Positions 16,957 through 27,473 are shown, counted from the first letter of the stretch. The stretch is 36,013 bases of DNA from Tritrichomonas foetus (GCA_001839685.1 MLAK01001057.1:1-36013), one strand, 5' to 3'. Numbers and translations are program-made. Notes: generated by a model from the letters alone, not told the origin.

Positions 16957-19479
16957 TTAAAAATCTGCATCAAAGACTGAGGATAGCACTTTTGATGTTT
17001 TTCCACTTGGTACGATAAGAATACTAGTTTCTTTATTTTCCAAGTTGCTCACAATGAATCTGTTTGTATCAACTGATCCAACAACAGCCATTTTTTCCTC
17101 TTCATCGTTTTCGATTACATCACAAGGTAAAACTGCTGAGTCTCTTAAATGTTCAAGGTCAACATATCCTGTAACTTTAGGTGTTTGTTCATTGATCACA
17201 GCGGTTACTTTTGTTGGAACGAAAACTCTTCGATAATATAGAATGAAATCTCTATCATTTAATTTTTCACAGATTTTAGTGTCTTCATATTCAATATATA
17301 ATTCATTATCTTTAATTCCACAGACATGACAATGCTTTCCACTAACTGTTATCTCATCACCTGGCAATAATTTAGAATTTTTATAGTCATCAGTATCTAT
17401 ACTCAATTCAACTTTTTCACCATTTCCTAAAACTTTAAAAACTGTTCCAGGTGAAGAAATACGAGCAATTCTTTCATATGGAATATCAATAGGACCTTTT
17501 GTAAAAGCACCAACACCTAATCCATGTTTAATCATCATTTCAGTCTCGAAAAGTAAAGAAGGAACGTCTTCACATTTTCCACAACCAACACAAATTGCTA
17601 CTTGGTCATTGATCCGAATAATATCACATGGTAATATATTAAATGGTTTACATGTTTCAATACTTACATCAACAAATTGAATTGATGAATCAAGACAAGT
17701 AAACGGATTCATTGTAGGAATATTTGATCGTAATAATGTCAAATTCTGATTTTTGGGTATTAATCTACAATATTTTCCATCAATAATGAAATTAATCGCA
17801 TACTGCCCTGATGCTGTACCCAAAAACACACCAATTCCATTAATTGGTGTAGAAATAATGCAGCCAGGCTCAAATGATCCAATCCGTGATGGTTCAATTA
17901 GAATCGTACTTCCATCGATTCCATTATATTGTAAAACTTTATCAACATTTTCACGGTGAATAAGCTTATGATCAATATGAAGTGAACCAGGTTTATTTGA
18001 AGATTGTCCACACATTCTAACACTACCATCATCATATTTTATCCATAAGGCATTACATCTTTCCCCAATGATTGTTCCACGCCCGAATTTTTGATGTTCG
18101 ATAATATCATTTGGCTTGAAAAAGCAAAATCGAGACAAACCTGTTATTGAACAATCAATTTGGACTGTCATTGTTGAATTTATTGATATATCTTTTAATA
18201 ATGCAAAAGATCGATCACATAATTTCCAACTAAACAAGATTGTTGATAAATCAGGAAGTGGGATAACATTAACATTTCGACCAGTAACTTCTTTAACACA
18301 TAAATTATTATCAGAACGACCAACAACAATCAAATTTTCACCAGACGGGGAAATAACTCGATCGCCTGGACGAAATCCAAAAGAAGTTGCACCAAGAGGA
18401 TCAATTAGAATTGATCCATGCGTTTGTGTATGCATCATAAATGGTTGTGTTCGATTTGGTAAAGTTTCAACATTCATATGACCAACAATTGGATTATGAA
18501 TAATGCTATTGTTTGAATTTTCAAAAAAGAAGATTTCATTTCCATTTGTACTCATGTGTGAAATCTTTGGTGGGAAAGATGATGGAGCACATTTAAATCG
18601 AGGCACATTTCCAATTTCAAATTCAACATCTGATATTTTTGTGATGTATGAAATCTTGCCATTTGATGTCAAAAACCAAAAGTGATGAGGTGTAACACAA
18701 ACTTGGCAAATGCATGAATCGTCAGTTGGAAAGGTTGGGAATGTAGAAACAAGCGGAATTTGAGTATCATCGCTTGAATCATAAAATCCATGAACGATAG
18801 AACCTTCCATGAAAATACAAATAAAATCTGATTTTCCATCGGATGAATCAAATGATTCTAGATAGACAATTTGCTGTCCTAAAAAAGAAGGAACAATATA
18901 TAAATCATGTATTGATGATTCAATATTTATATCAGCAAGAGAATCACTTGTTGAATATAATATTCCATCATCCAATAAAACTAAAAAGTCATCAATGAAT
19001 GCTCCAATATTTACAACTTTGTGGTCTTTTGTATTGATTATTGTAGAGTTTTCCATTGATGAAAATTTGATTAAAGATGATCCAGTTGATATCAAAATCT
19101 GCTTTGAACCAACAACGACTTGTGTAGCATTTCCTGTAGAATATAAACATGCTATACTTGATGAAAACTGTTTCCCGCAAACGTAAACCTGGCCATTTTC
19201 TGTGCGAATTGCAAAATTATTATCCGAAACTGAAAGTTCGACGCAGCGGAGATCTTGAGGTAGTCCGGGAATAATTGTTGGATGCGAATATTCTGTTGGA
19301 TTCATCCACGAAACATTTCCTTTGATGTAAGCTTGTCTCTCTTTCGATAAGGCGACAAGATAATTCTGGCATCCTTTTATGTCAATAATATCGAAATCTG
19401 TAAGTTCCATACATTTTGATGGAATCCAGGATTTAATGTTTGATCCAGCATCGCGTGTATTTACTGAGTAGACTGACAT
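16957..19479 (-). CDS. RCC1-like beta-propeller with six SH3-like C-terminal repeats
   Basis: An 840-residue protein in two halves. Residues about 20-350 look like an RCC1-type propeller; the clearest blade reads NNFAIRTENGQVYVCGKQ, followed by further ILIST, FLVLLDDGILYST and HFWFLTSNGKISYIT strands. From 369 onward six units of 79-89 residues begin at about 369, 454, 536, 615, 704 and 783. Each opens with hydrophobic-x-P-(G/N/C)-(D/C)-x-I/V, as in FRPGDRVIS, FKPNDIIEH, FEPGCIIST, ILPCDIIRI, LLPGDEITV and VLPCDVIEN. Most continue with a G-x-V/I-x-G turn and a strand such as LWIKYDDGSV. This is how small SH3-like barrels of the KOW or MIB-HERC2 type look. Such repeats bind other proteins or nucleic acids; the real ligand is unknown. 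No transmembrane segment is visible. Confidence 0.7.
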   Translation of the reverse strand: MSVYSVNTRDAGSNIKSWIPSKCMELTDFDIIDIKGCQNYLVALSKERQAYIKGNVSWMNPTEYSHPTIIPGLPQDLRCVELSVSDNNFAIRTENGQVYVCGKQFSSSIACLYSTGNATQVVVGSKQILISTGSSLIKFSSMENSTIINTKDHKVVNIGAFIDDFLVLLDDGILYSTSDSLADINIESSIHDLYIVPSFLGQQIVYLESFDSSDGKSDFICIFMEGSIVHGFYDSSDDTQIPLVSTFPTFPTDDSCICQVCVTPHHFWFLTSNGKISYITKISDVEFEIGNVPRFKCAPSSFPPKISHMSTNGNEIFFFENSNNSIIHNPIVGHMNVETLPNRTQPFMMHTQTHGSILIDPLGATSFGFRPGDRVISPSGENLIVVGRSDNNLCVKEVTGRNVNVIPLPDLSTILFSWKLCDRSFALLKDISINSTMTVQIDCSITGLSRFCFFKPNDIIEHQKFGRGTIIGERCNALWIKYDDGSVRMCGQSSNKPGSLHIDHKLIHRENVDKVLQYNGIDGSTILIEPSRIGSFEPGCIISTPINGIGVFLGTASGQYAINFIIDGKYCRLIPKNQNLTLLRSNIPTMNPFTCLDSSIQFVDVSIETCKPFNILPCDIIRINDQVAICVGCGKCEDVPSLLFETEMMIKHGLGVGAFTKGPIDIPYERIARISSPGTVFKVLGNGEKVELSIDTDDYKNSKLLPGDEITVSGKHCHVCGIKDNELYIEYEDTKICEKLNDRDFILYYRRVFVPTKVTAVINEQTPKVTGYVDLEHLRDSAVLPCDVIENDEEEKMAVVGSVDTNRFIVSNLENKETSILIVPSGKTSKVLSSVFDADF

Positions 19480-19625
19480 TTTTTTTATTAAAGCATCAAA
19501 AATTCACCTTGACATGAATCAATTGAATGATTAAATGAACGAACAATTAATCATTCAAAAACAGCCAGAATTCATCATTTCTTTTAAAATATTCAAAAGA
19601 CTTTGTTTGATATTTCATTTAGGTT
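19480..19625. promoter_or_regulatory. Divergent promoter region, RCC1-like / 479-aa gene
   Basis: 146 bases between divergent ATGs. The plus-strand gene has a good initiator here; none was found for the minus-strand gene. Confidence 0.45.
19615..19621 (+). promoter_or_regulatory. Initiator of the 479-aa protein gene
   Basis: TCATTTA, with +1 A at 19617, nine bases before the ATG at 19626. It fits the consensus and supports this start. Confidence 0.55.
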
Positions 19626-21065
19626 ATGCTCAATGAAGATCGTACCCAATTACCTACATCAAACAATACATTAAAAATTAATCAAAACCTCAAATATAAT
19701 TATTTAAATGATGATGGATATGATAACTATTCTTCACAATTGCCACAAGAAATCAAAAATTCTATAGAATTATTAAAAGATGACACTAAGTGGGAGAAAT
19801 CTATACTAAGTCTTCTTGATTACTTTACGTGTCTTCAAATTCAACTTCCAAGAAAGACAATTAAAGATTTATTTAAAATTTTAGGTGAAATAAATTTGAT
19901 TTCTAATGATTTAATGGAAAATACGTTAGCACTTTTAGACATAGCTTTAAGATCATGTGGAAATGATTATAAAATTTCCTTCACATCGAAAGAAATGTCT
20001 ATTCTTCGACAATATTTTCCTGAAAAGCATTCACTAGATATATTCACATCAATAATTCGTTTGGACCCTCAAGCAGTTCCACTCATTTTGAATCAATTTC
20101 CACCAACAAAGGACTACCAAGGGTTTAATTCTGACGTTTCTGTTTTGATTTCTCATAAGTTTTTAGAATCATTAACTTCGATTTTAAATCTAGTTTTAAG
20201 TTTATCACTTCGAAATGAAGTTTCTATCACATTTACAAAAATATTTCCTTCACTTGTTTCAATAATTCCAAATTTACCAAAAAGTGATCAATTATTAGCT
20301 TTCAAAATCTTAACGATTATATGTGAAAAGAATTCTGTCTTTATTAGTGTTTTACTAAATCATCCAGGTATAAATTCTCTCTATTCACGAGTCACAGTTT
20401 ATTCTAATAATCTTTTGAACAATTCTGTAAATCATCCATTAAACCAAAATGAGCATAGTTATGAAACCAACTGTGAAAATGAGGATTTGATGGTTCAAGC
20501 TTTTTGTTTAGCTAAAGTAATTACATATAATTACGATTATCCTTTAGTTTTCTTCAAGAGATCAAAAATTGTGAATTTGATTAATAGCTCTATAGATAAT
20601 CAACAAAATCGAAGCTTACAAGAAATATCCATTGTTTTATATAACTTGTTGGATGATACAGATTCCATTAACTATTTTTTGAAAAATGAGTTACTACAAA
20701 GGTTTTTATCTCTTCATGAAGCTGTATCATTTAATACATGGGAAGATATAATGTCAATGATTTGCATGGCTGTATATAATGCATCAAACGAACAGATTTC
20801 GTTTATGCTAAATTTTAAAGTTTTAGAATATATAACTCAGATCTCCGAAAATATTAGTTCAAATGAAAGTTTTATCGGAGAAATAATCCCATTAGCCTTA
20901 AACACTATCTATAGTTATGCGGAATATGAATATCAAACTAATTCCGCATTTGTTTTTTCAGATGAAACCAAACATTTATTAGAAGAAACATCGCTTCTTG
21001 AAAATGAAAATTTCCATCCAATCACAACTTTCATTCAGAAAATCGACAAGTTATATTCAACATAA
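19626..21065 (+). CDS. Helical-repeat (armadillo-like) protein, paralogue of 11860-13248
   Basis: 479 residues, soluble and helical. The first ~45 residues are polar and Asn-rich (probably disordered), then helix pairs run to the end. I do not recognise the family. It looks colinear with the 462-residue protein at 11860-13248 over most of its length, including EISIVLYNLL against ELSCLINERI, SMICMAVYNASNEQISFML against HLLMLCVKRGNNNQILDIL, and the C-terminal helix. The two copies are about 6 kb apart on opposite strands and diverged strongly, so the duplication is old. A protein-binding scaffold role is inferred from the fold only. Confidence 0.75.
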   Translation: MLNEDRTQLPTSNNTLKINQNLKYNYLNDDGYDNYSSQLPQEIKNSIELLKDDTKWEKSILSLLDYFTCLQIQLPRKTIKDLFKILGEINLISNDLMENTLALLDIALRSCGNDYKISFTSKEMSILRQYFPEKHSLDIFTSIIRLDPQAVPLILNQFPPTKDYQGFNSDVSVLISHKFLESLTSILNLVLSLSLRNEVSITFTKIFPSLVSIIPNLPKSDQLLAFKILTIICEKNSVFISVLLNHPGINSLYSRVTVYSNNLLNNSVNHPLNQNEHSYETNCENEDLMVQAFCLAKVITYNYDYPLVFFKRSKIVNLINSSIDNQQNRSLQEISIVLYNLLDDTDSINYFLKNELLQRFLSLHEAVSFNTWEDIMSMICMAVYNASNEQISFMLNFKVLEYITQISENISSNESFIGEIIPLALNTIYSYAEYEYQTNSAFVFSDETKHLLEETSLLENENFHPITTFIQKIDKLYST

Positions 21066-21236
21066 CATAGTAAACATTATTACTTTGAAAACCATAATTT
21101 CAAACAACGAATCAAAAGAGAGAATATATTTTTCAGCTAGGTGAAGAATGTTGAAACGAAAATAAAAACATAAATATAAATCGTAGCGATATTTACTAAC
21201 AAATTAACAAGTATTCTGTAAAAAAACATTATTCAT

Positions 21237-23957
21237 TCATTTTGTATAGCGGATTGTAACACGAAAATCACGTATTTTTAAATAAAGTTGTTCTTTATCT
21301 TCTAAACAATTAACCATTTCGTCAATCATTTTTTGCTTTTTTTCATCAAATTGCTGAATAAAATTTGGGGATATATTTGGTGTTTTAATGAAATATACAA
21401 AGAAATCAATAATACTGGAATCGTCTGACCAAAGATATGATTCCTTAAATTGATTCATAAAACACAAACATGTTGATGAAAATATTTCGAATTGAAGATA
21501 TTTCCTGAACATTTCATCATCATGGCCAAACTTTTCATAAAATTGAAGAAGTAAAGCAAATCCTAGCTGAGAAATCAATGGTAAAATATGACAACAATTT
21601 AAAATAATTAATTTAAAAAGAACTTGCATTATTTCATCATTATTTATAGAATTCATACAATTTTTAATGAATTCACTGAGAAATTCTAAGAAAAATATAT
21701 TAAATTTAGGTTGTTGGTATTCACTAAATAGATTTAAAGCTGGATAGATCAAAGTATTCATAATCTTCTGCCATTGTTTACAAATAATTGATGGATAATT
21801 TTTTGAAATAAGTTTCAACAAACAAAACATTTCTTTAATAATTGGACAAGGTGATGAAATAAATAATTTTAAAATTTGAACAAACACATTCGCAATCTGC
21901 ACTTCATTACGAATAAACTCAATGTAATTTAAAATAATTTTACATGAGATCTTTAAAATTTTTTCTTTTTCTGAAACGATCTGAGTTTTTAGTGACATTT
22001 GAAAAAGGATGAAAGAAAAAATTGATTCAAAAATGTTGGAAAAATCCACTTGAATGTTTTTTTGAATCGAATAAACAATTTGTAAAAACAAAAGTGGATA
22101 CTCTTTGAAGTTTTGCAATAAAATTTGTATTCGTGCTAAATGGTTGACCTTAATGGAATCCTTACAATCATTGCCTATAACAAATGAAATTGCGGAAAAG
22201 AGAAGAATTGTAGAATCATATGAGAAATTTCTATGAATTCGACTTGTTTCAATATGATTCATGATATTGCTAAAAAAGAGCTCAATATGATTTTTCAATA
22301 AAAGAAAATCTCGACATTTTGTGGCTAATAAGTGAATAGATACAACTGTCATTTGTCTGACAATTTTATCTTGATCATTTAAATATTCAAAAAGTTTGGA
22401 TAAAAGTGTTTCACCGTATTCTGGATATTTCATTAACAATCTTGGGCACTGTGGTACAAAAAAGAATAAACAATATGAAATCAAAATATTATCTGATGTT
22501 GAATCACTTAATTCGAATATTTTTAAGATATTAAAAATAATTTGAGAAGTAAAATCAATTTCATCAATTTCTGATAAAACTGGGGTAATTACACCTGAAC
22601 TCCAACAACAATTATTTAAATAAAATAAATCATATTTCGTTTTAATATCATTAGACATGTTAAATATCACTTTTCTAACAGTTTGGAAATCAAATTTTGT
22701 GAAATTTTGCAAAATTTTTGAAATAATTTCGAATAAATCTTTATTGTTCATTTTTTCTTCATTGATTTCAATTTTATCATCTTTTTTAATAACAATAATA
22801 TCAAATGGACAAGGTATTTTTTGAATTAAAATTTGAATAATATTTTCTGAATATTTCTTCAGAAAATCAAATTCATTTCTCACGCAATTTCTCATAATTT
22901 TCGAAATATGAAGAATAAATGTACAACAACTGAAAAAAATATCATCATCCTTAAAACTCATCATATCTAAAATCCACGAGATAACAATTTCGACACCTTC
23001 ATTTAAATACGGTAGAAAGATAATCGCAAATTTCGTTGAAACAGTTGTAAAAAGTGCAAAAAACTCTCTGTTGTTGAGTGTTAGGTCAATTGGATGGAAA
23101 TGTTTTGGCAGTGAGGAAAAAACCGTTCTAAATAAATTATAAATGTCTTTTATAGAATTGTCTTTTGATGGATTATTTGACAGACAATCTTGATTTAATA
23201 AATTAGAATTAATGATAGATTCTAAAATCCTGAAAATTGATACTTGGAATTCAAAAATTGGCAAATTTTGTAAAATATTATTAAAAAAGTTAATGGAATT
23301 ATTAGAATAGAAAAGTGGATCAAGTTGAATGAAAATTCGAAAACAATTCATTGCTTCAATTTTAGCAGAAATACAAGATTTATGCTTTTCGTCTGGAAGG
23401 TTTAAGTAAATATTCATCAGCCAATCGGATATTTGAAGTAGTTTGGTTTTCAATAGTAAACATTTTTGTGATGTGAATAAATGATTATGATAAAGTAGAT
23501 CTTCAGCAATTAGAGAAAATATACGGAATGTGTTTTGATAAGATTCAATGGTTACTGGTTCTGGATGAATTATTGGAATATCATTCCATTTGTGACATAT
23601 TTCGAATTCTATAATTTGAACAAAAATTGAGTCCAGAATTAACAAAAAAGGATGATTGTCAACAATTAAATGAGACCAATTAATGATCTGTTTCGTGACA
23701 ATTCGAATTATTGATTCTGATAATTCATCAGATAAATTATACCAATTTTCGGTCACAAAATGGCGAAGAGTAACAAGCGAAAGCCACTTCAATCCGATTT
23801 CTAGTTTATTGTTTTCAATTATATAGCAAAAAAAGTCGTATCTATCAAATTCAGAATTTGTGAAAATTGAAAGAAACTGAGTCGCAAATTGGTTAGTCTG
23901 GGCCAAATTACACGCATCTTGAGAAAGAAGTGTTAATTCTTGAATTACATCGGACAT
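21237..23957 (-). CDS. Karyopherin-beta family nuclear transport receptor (importin-11/exportin type)
   Basis: A 906-residue helical protein. The N-terminal ~90 residues follow the importin N-terminal domain: a helix with an NQFATQFL-type segment, then LKWLSLVTLRHFVTENWYNLSDE, the place where karyopherins read VRWLAALYLKN-x-x-x-x-W. The remainder is HEAT-like helix pairs with many Asn and Ile codons. Length fits importin-11/Kap120 or a similar receptor; the exact orthologue cannot be named by eye. Such receptors carry proteins or RNA through nuclear pores under Ran control. Reading frame continues 45 bases upstream of the ATG but has no earlier ATG. The ATG at 23957 is preceded by TCACTCATTG, an initiator, which fixes the start. 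AT-rich third positions suggest modest expression compared with Hsp90. Confidence 0.65.
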   Translation of the reverse strand: MSDVIQELTLLSQDACNLAQTNQFATQFLSIFTNSEFDRYDFFCYIIENNKLEIGLKWLSLVTLRHFVTENWYNLSDELSESIIRIVTKQIINWSHLIVDNHPFLLILDSIFVQIIEFEICHKWNDIPIIHPEPVTIESYQNTFRIFSLIAEDLLYHNHLFTSQKCLLLKTKLLQISDWLMNIYLNLPDEKHKSCISAKIEAMNCFRIFIQLDPLFYSNNSINFFNNILQNLPIFEFQVSIFRILESIINSNLLNQDCLSNNPSKDNSIKDIYNLFRTVFSSLPKHFHPIDLTLNNREFFALFTTVSTKFAIIFLPYLNEGVEIVISWILDMMSFKDDDIFFSCCTFILHISKIMRNCVRNEFDFLKKYSENIIQILIQKIPCPFDIIVIKKDDKIEINEEKMNNKDLFEIISKILQNFTKFDFQTVRKVIFNMSNDIKTKYDLFYLNNCCWSSGVITPVLSEIDEIDFTSQIIFNILKIFELSDSTSDNILISYCLFFFVPQCPRLLMKYPEYGETLLSKLFEYLNDQDKIVRQMTVVSIHLLATKCRDFLLLKNHIELFFSNIMNHIETSRIHRNFSYDSTILLFSAISFVIGNDCKDSIKVNHLARIQILLQNFKEYPLLFLQIVYSIQKNIQVDFSNIFESIFSFILFQMSLKTQIVSEKEKILKISCKIILNYIEFIRNEVQIANVFVQILKLFISSPCPIIKEMFCLLKLISKNYPSIICKQWQKIMNTLIYPALNLFSEYQQPKFNIFFLEFLSEFIKNCMNSINNDEIMQVLFKLIILNCCHILPLISQLGFALLLQFYEKFGHDDEMFRKYLQFEIFSSTCLCFMNQFKESYLWSDDSSIIDFFVYFIKTPNISPNFIQQFDEKKQKMIDEMVNCLEDKEQLYLKIRDFRVTIRYTK

Positions 23958-23963
23958 CCCTTT

Positions 23964-23973
23964 CAATGAGTGA
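23964..23973 (-). promoter_or_regulatory. Initiator of the 906-aa karyopherin gene
   Basis: TCACTCATTG on the minus strand contains two overlapping TCA-pyrimidine-T type sites (TCATT is exact) 7 to 16 bases before the ATG at 23957. It shows that the true start is downstream of the open-frame extension. Confidence 0.5.
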
Positions 23974-24789
23974 AAGGAAAATGAAGTTTCAAAACTTTGC
24001 AAATTTTCTGAATCATGACGATAGAAAAATTTTCTGATGAAATTTTTCGAGGGAAGTTAAAAATGATTCACTTTTGATTCACTTCAAGAAATTGGCATCA
24101 TTTGTGAGCTTTTTCCGCCCTTACATAAAGGGGGAACAAAACTGATCTTCTGCATATTAATTTTCTTATTTTTATGTGTTTCCCTTTTTTTTTTCCTTTC
24201 TCCTTATTCATTATTATATTTACCTTTTTTATGCTTGAGAAACACAAATATTCATCATTGTTATAACAAAATTGAATTAAAAATTTGACTATGATAAGGG
24301 ATAATAAAGGCTCATTCTCTCCTGGATCTTTATCGTAATAGTGAAGCCTTAACACACCAACATTTCAATAATATGGTAGAATTCTTATATCTATCTCTAC
24401 ATTCTATTTTGAATTTGGAAAACCACTCAAACCTTTCTAACGAAACAATTTCCATGTAATAAATGAAGCTTTATAAGTTTCAACAAAAAATTGATATATT
24501 ATGTACTCTTCAAATGAAGGTTATATTTCTTCTTCTCTCTGAAGAATCAAAAGTTGAAAATAAAACCAAAAAACTTTATCTTTTGTAAAAAAAAATATTG
24601 GATTTTTTCGTTTATTTGTGAAGCTATCTACTCGGTTCGATTTTATGCATCATGATAAAAAATATGAAAGGACAACATTTTATCAACAGATATGGTTTTC
24701 TATTTTAAAAGAATTACTTTTATATCATTCATTGAAAGTTTCATTTCATCTTTCATCAATATTTTCAATTTGTAAACTGAACTAACACT
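23974..24789. other. Intergenic, no intact gene
   Basis: 816 AT-rich bases. A minus-strand open stretch (24098-24355) is rich in Lys with poly-purine tracts and has no ATG at its upstream end, so it is not called. The sequence just before 24790 may hold more of the decayed ankyrin gene, but nothing in it can be aligned by eye. Confidence 0.4.
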
Positions 24790-26180
24790 TTACTCTTTTC
24801 CTTTTTGAAGAAGGTGTTCTTGATACTTCTATCATCGAAAGAGATATTAGAAGCTCAGCTCATCATCCTAATTTCTTTCAGCTTTTAATGCCAGAAATCA
24901 AACTCTTCATTTAACTCAATATATATTAAATGAATGTATCATTATTGTCATTTCGAATATTTTTTGCTATTTCATGATTTGAATGTATTTCTTGTCGAAT
25001 ATTCAATTCACCCAATGAGTTATAAAGTTGTTCATAACTTATATCATATTTTAGGGAATATTTTGAGTATAAGTTATGAACAAGAATGAATAAAAAACTT
25101 CTTTCCATCATGTTGAATTATGTAGCAGAAGACCAAGAAAATACATATACCAATTATATATTTATTAATAGTAAATAATATGATGCGTTAACAGTCCAGG
25201 TCAGCAACATGAATGGTCTAGTCCATAATTATTTTCTATTAATTACCATTATTGATCTTTATGTTCAACAACTTAATTGTGATATAAATTCAAAAAATAC
25301 CGTTATTAGTGAATTCTTAATTAATTTTATTATTCATATGGAATACTTGTATTATATTCTAAGAAATATTCTTCATATTGCCTGGATAAATGGTTGTTAT
25401 GATATAGTTGAGCTATTATTGAAACAACCAAGTCGTAATTAAAGTCTAGAGCAAATATTTTTTGTATACCATCATCATTCGTACTTGCTCAATCTGCATT
25501 TTTTATCGCATAAATTACACTCCACTTCATTATGCATGTATACATGACAATTATGATGTAGTTAAACATTTGCTGAATCATCCTAATATTAATTTTGATC
25601 AAAAAGACGATGTTTTAAACATTATTTATCATTATTCTTATTTTTCATTTGGAGATCTACCTCAATATTCCTTATACACCGTTTTATAAGGTCTGTGGTA
25701 ACGACCATTGTGAAATTGTTGATCTTTTGTCTAAAAATACATAATGGATATGAATTCAAGCTTCAAAGTTCAATTTTAATTGACTCCAATTGATATAAAT
25801 TAAGATATTCACCCTACACTTATTTTGGCATGACATAACAATGATATAAAAATTGCAAAATTTTATTAAAACAATCCAATATTTATATCAATTTTGCCAC
25901 TCCAACAATCCTTCGTTTCTCTTTATGATTATTTTTCATTTTTCAATAAAATTTCCTAAATTATTTTTTTACCCCACTCCATGTAACATGCATGTTGCAT
26001 AATTATCCATATGGATACAAGAAAATTATTGAGTTGGTATTGGAACAACTCAGTATTGACATTAATTGTAAAAATATCATTTTTCACTCATCATTCATGA
26101 TTAGAATCGCTATTCATCAGGAATCACGCATTACTGCTAAAAGAGCACCACATGATGAAGCTTTTTTTACAAAAATTTAA
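24790..26180 (+). pseudogene. Decayed ankyrin-repeat protein gene
   Basis: A broken trichomonad-type ankyrin gene. Around 24795-24914 one frame reads LFLFEEGVLDTSIIERDI ... FFQLLMPEIKLFI then stop, which resembles the helical segment that precedes ankyrin repeats in trichomonad ankyrin proteins (from memory of the family). Repeat-like units then start near 25365, 25519, 25676, 25813 and 25982, with intervals of 154, 157, 137 and 169 bases. The second is the clearest: YTPLHYACIHDNYDVVKHLL. Later units carry stops inside the repeat, for example TGA at the Cys position and TAA for a Leu near 25830-25870. Frames change between units. It is probably not functional. Spacing and linker sequence tie it to the array at the right edge. 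Confidence 0.7.
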
Positions 26181-26565
26181 CCAATATTCAAAAGACTCAT
26201 AGTTAAAGGTTCAAAAATCCCTGAATACTAATTTAAAAAGTATTCTAATTTTAATTTTCAATTTTGGTTTTTATATGATATCATTACATCACTAATGATG
26301 ACCATTTTCAAGTTATAATCATTGTAATGCTGCGATAATAGATGGAAAAAATACTTTTGCAAATGTGTACAAATTCTGATGCAAATGTTACAAATAATGG
26401 TGTCATTGGATTGTAATAGCATAACCATATTTTGTTCCAAGAATGAAAAAAGATCATAAGCATATTTTTCATAAAACTATAGCTTTCAATAAGATAATGA
26501 AATTACTATAACAGAAAAAGAAAAAAAATAGAGGAGAATTTGCAAATAAATACTTTAGGAGTCGT
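26181..26565. other. Intergenic, no gene seen
   Basis: 385 AT-rich bases between the decayed ankyrin gene and the 3' end of the eS19 gene. No element was recognised. Confidence 0.4.
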
Positions 26566-27015
26566 TTATTGGCCTTTCTTGATCTCGCTAGCGATGATAT
26601 CGAGTTGTTTTTGTCCACGTGGTGTGATTGAACGGCCATTTCCATCTTCCTTCTTGACGAATCCTGCTGTTTCTAATTGGTTGAGGATTGTACGGATAAT
26701 CTTTCCACCTGCTTCGGCGTGGTGGCGTGGGGCAACACCATTATTGATAGATGCGCCATAGCGGTGGCGGAGTTCTGAGACGGATGTATGTGGGTGAAGG
26801 TATACTTGACGGCAAATTGAAGCTGCGCGGATGTACCACCAGTTTTCGAAGTTTGGTGGCATTTGTTTCAAGCATCCAGTTTTAACGAGGTCGGCCCACT
26901 TTGGAGCTTCGAGTGTCTTATTGTTTTGGAAAAATCGGGCAAGTTTTTCGGTGAATTGAGATGGGCAAACTTCACGAACGTTTGATCCCTTATGGCCTGT
27001 TGCAGCACCAATCAT
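26566..27015 (-). CDS. RPS19: 40S ribosomal protein eS19
   Basis: 149 residues from the ATG at 27013-27015. It is a component of the small-subunit head, needed in pre-rRNA processing in other eukaryotes. Diagnostic blocks are ENWWYIRAASICRQVYLHP, SVSELRHRYGASINNGVAPRH, IIRTILNQLETAGFVKKEDG and RSITPRGQKQLDIIA. The frame is open farther upstream with additional Met codons, but that part is hydrophobic and has no eS19 counterpart, so the Met before IGAATGHKG is chosen. Even so, about ten residues are added before the usual family start. The stop reads TAAA. Codon choice is clearly less AT-rich than in neighbouring genes, as expected for a highly expressed protein. A CTCATTC initiator-like site lies about 40 bases upstream of the ATG. 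Confidence 0.93.
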   Translation of the reverse strand: MIGAATGHKGSNVREVCPSQFTEKLARFFQNNKTLEAPKWADLVKTGCLKQMPPNFENWWYIRAASICRQVYLHPHTSVSELRHRYGASINNGVAPRHHAEAGGKIIRTILNQLETAGFVKKEDGNGRSITPRGQKQLDIIASEIKKGQ

Positions 27016-27473
27016 TGGAAAGGCCAAGAAAACCGTTGTCAATTTTTGAATGAGTTTGTTTTGAATTTGATATGTGTCGTAGCACATTATTGGGTTGAAT
27101 ATTAGAATGCACATAATGATCACAGGTTACTCAACATTTGCTGAGTTAGGATTTTGACAATTTGAGACATTCATTCACACAAATTTTAATATGATATCAG
27201 TTTTCTCAGTAAAATTTAATCATAAATAACTTTTCTTGAGTATTAGTTAACTAGTAATTTGCTGTAAGTTTCTCTTCCATAAAAAAAATATGTTTCATTC
27301 AAAAAAAAATCAAAATTTTCGAAAAATGGCATTCTGAAAAATATAATAATGTACCTAACATTGTGTACATTATCTACAATAAAAAATGATTCAGAAAAAG
27401 AAGATTTGAAAGAAAATTTTATTTAATAACAAATATTAATATTTGGGAATTAGGATAGCCTGTCAAAACAAAA
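27016..27473. other. Intergenic, tandem genes
   Basis: 458 AT-rich bases between eS19 and the small Tim-like gene, both on the minus strand. It should carry the eS19 promoter. A short imperfect inverted repeat (ACTCA ... TGAGT) lies near 27128-27145; no role can be assigned. Confidence 0.4.

Noticed and set aside
24098..24355. 85-codon minus-strand open frame ending in a basic segment
   Set aside because: The upstream end has GTG and not ATG; the Lys-rich part comes from a polypurine tract; no domain was recognised.
26566..27123. Longer version of eS19 starting upstream
   Set aside because: The extension begins at GTG, is hydrophobic, and has no counterpart in the family; the ATG at 27015 gives a normal-length protein.
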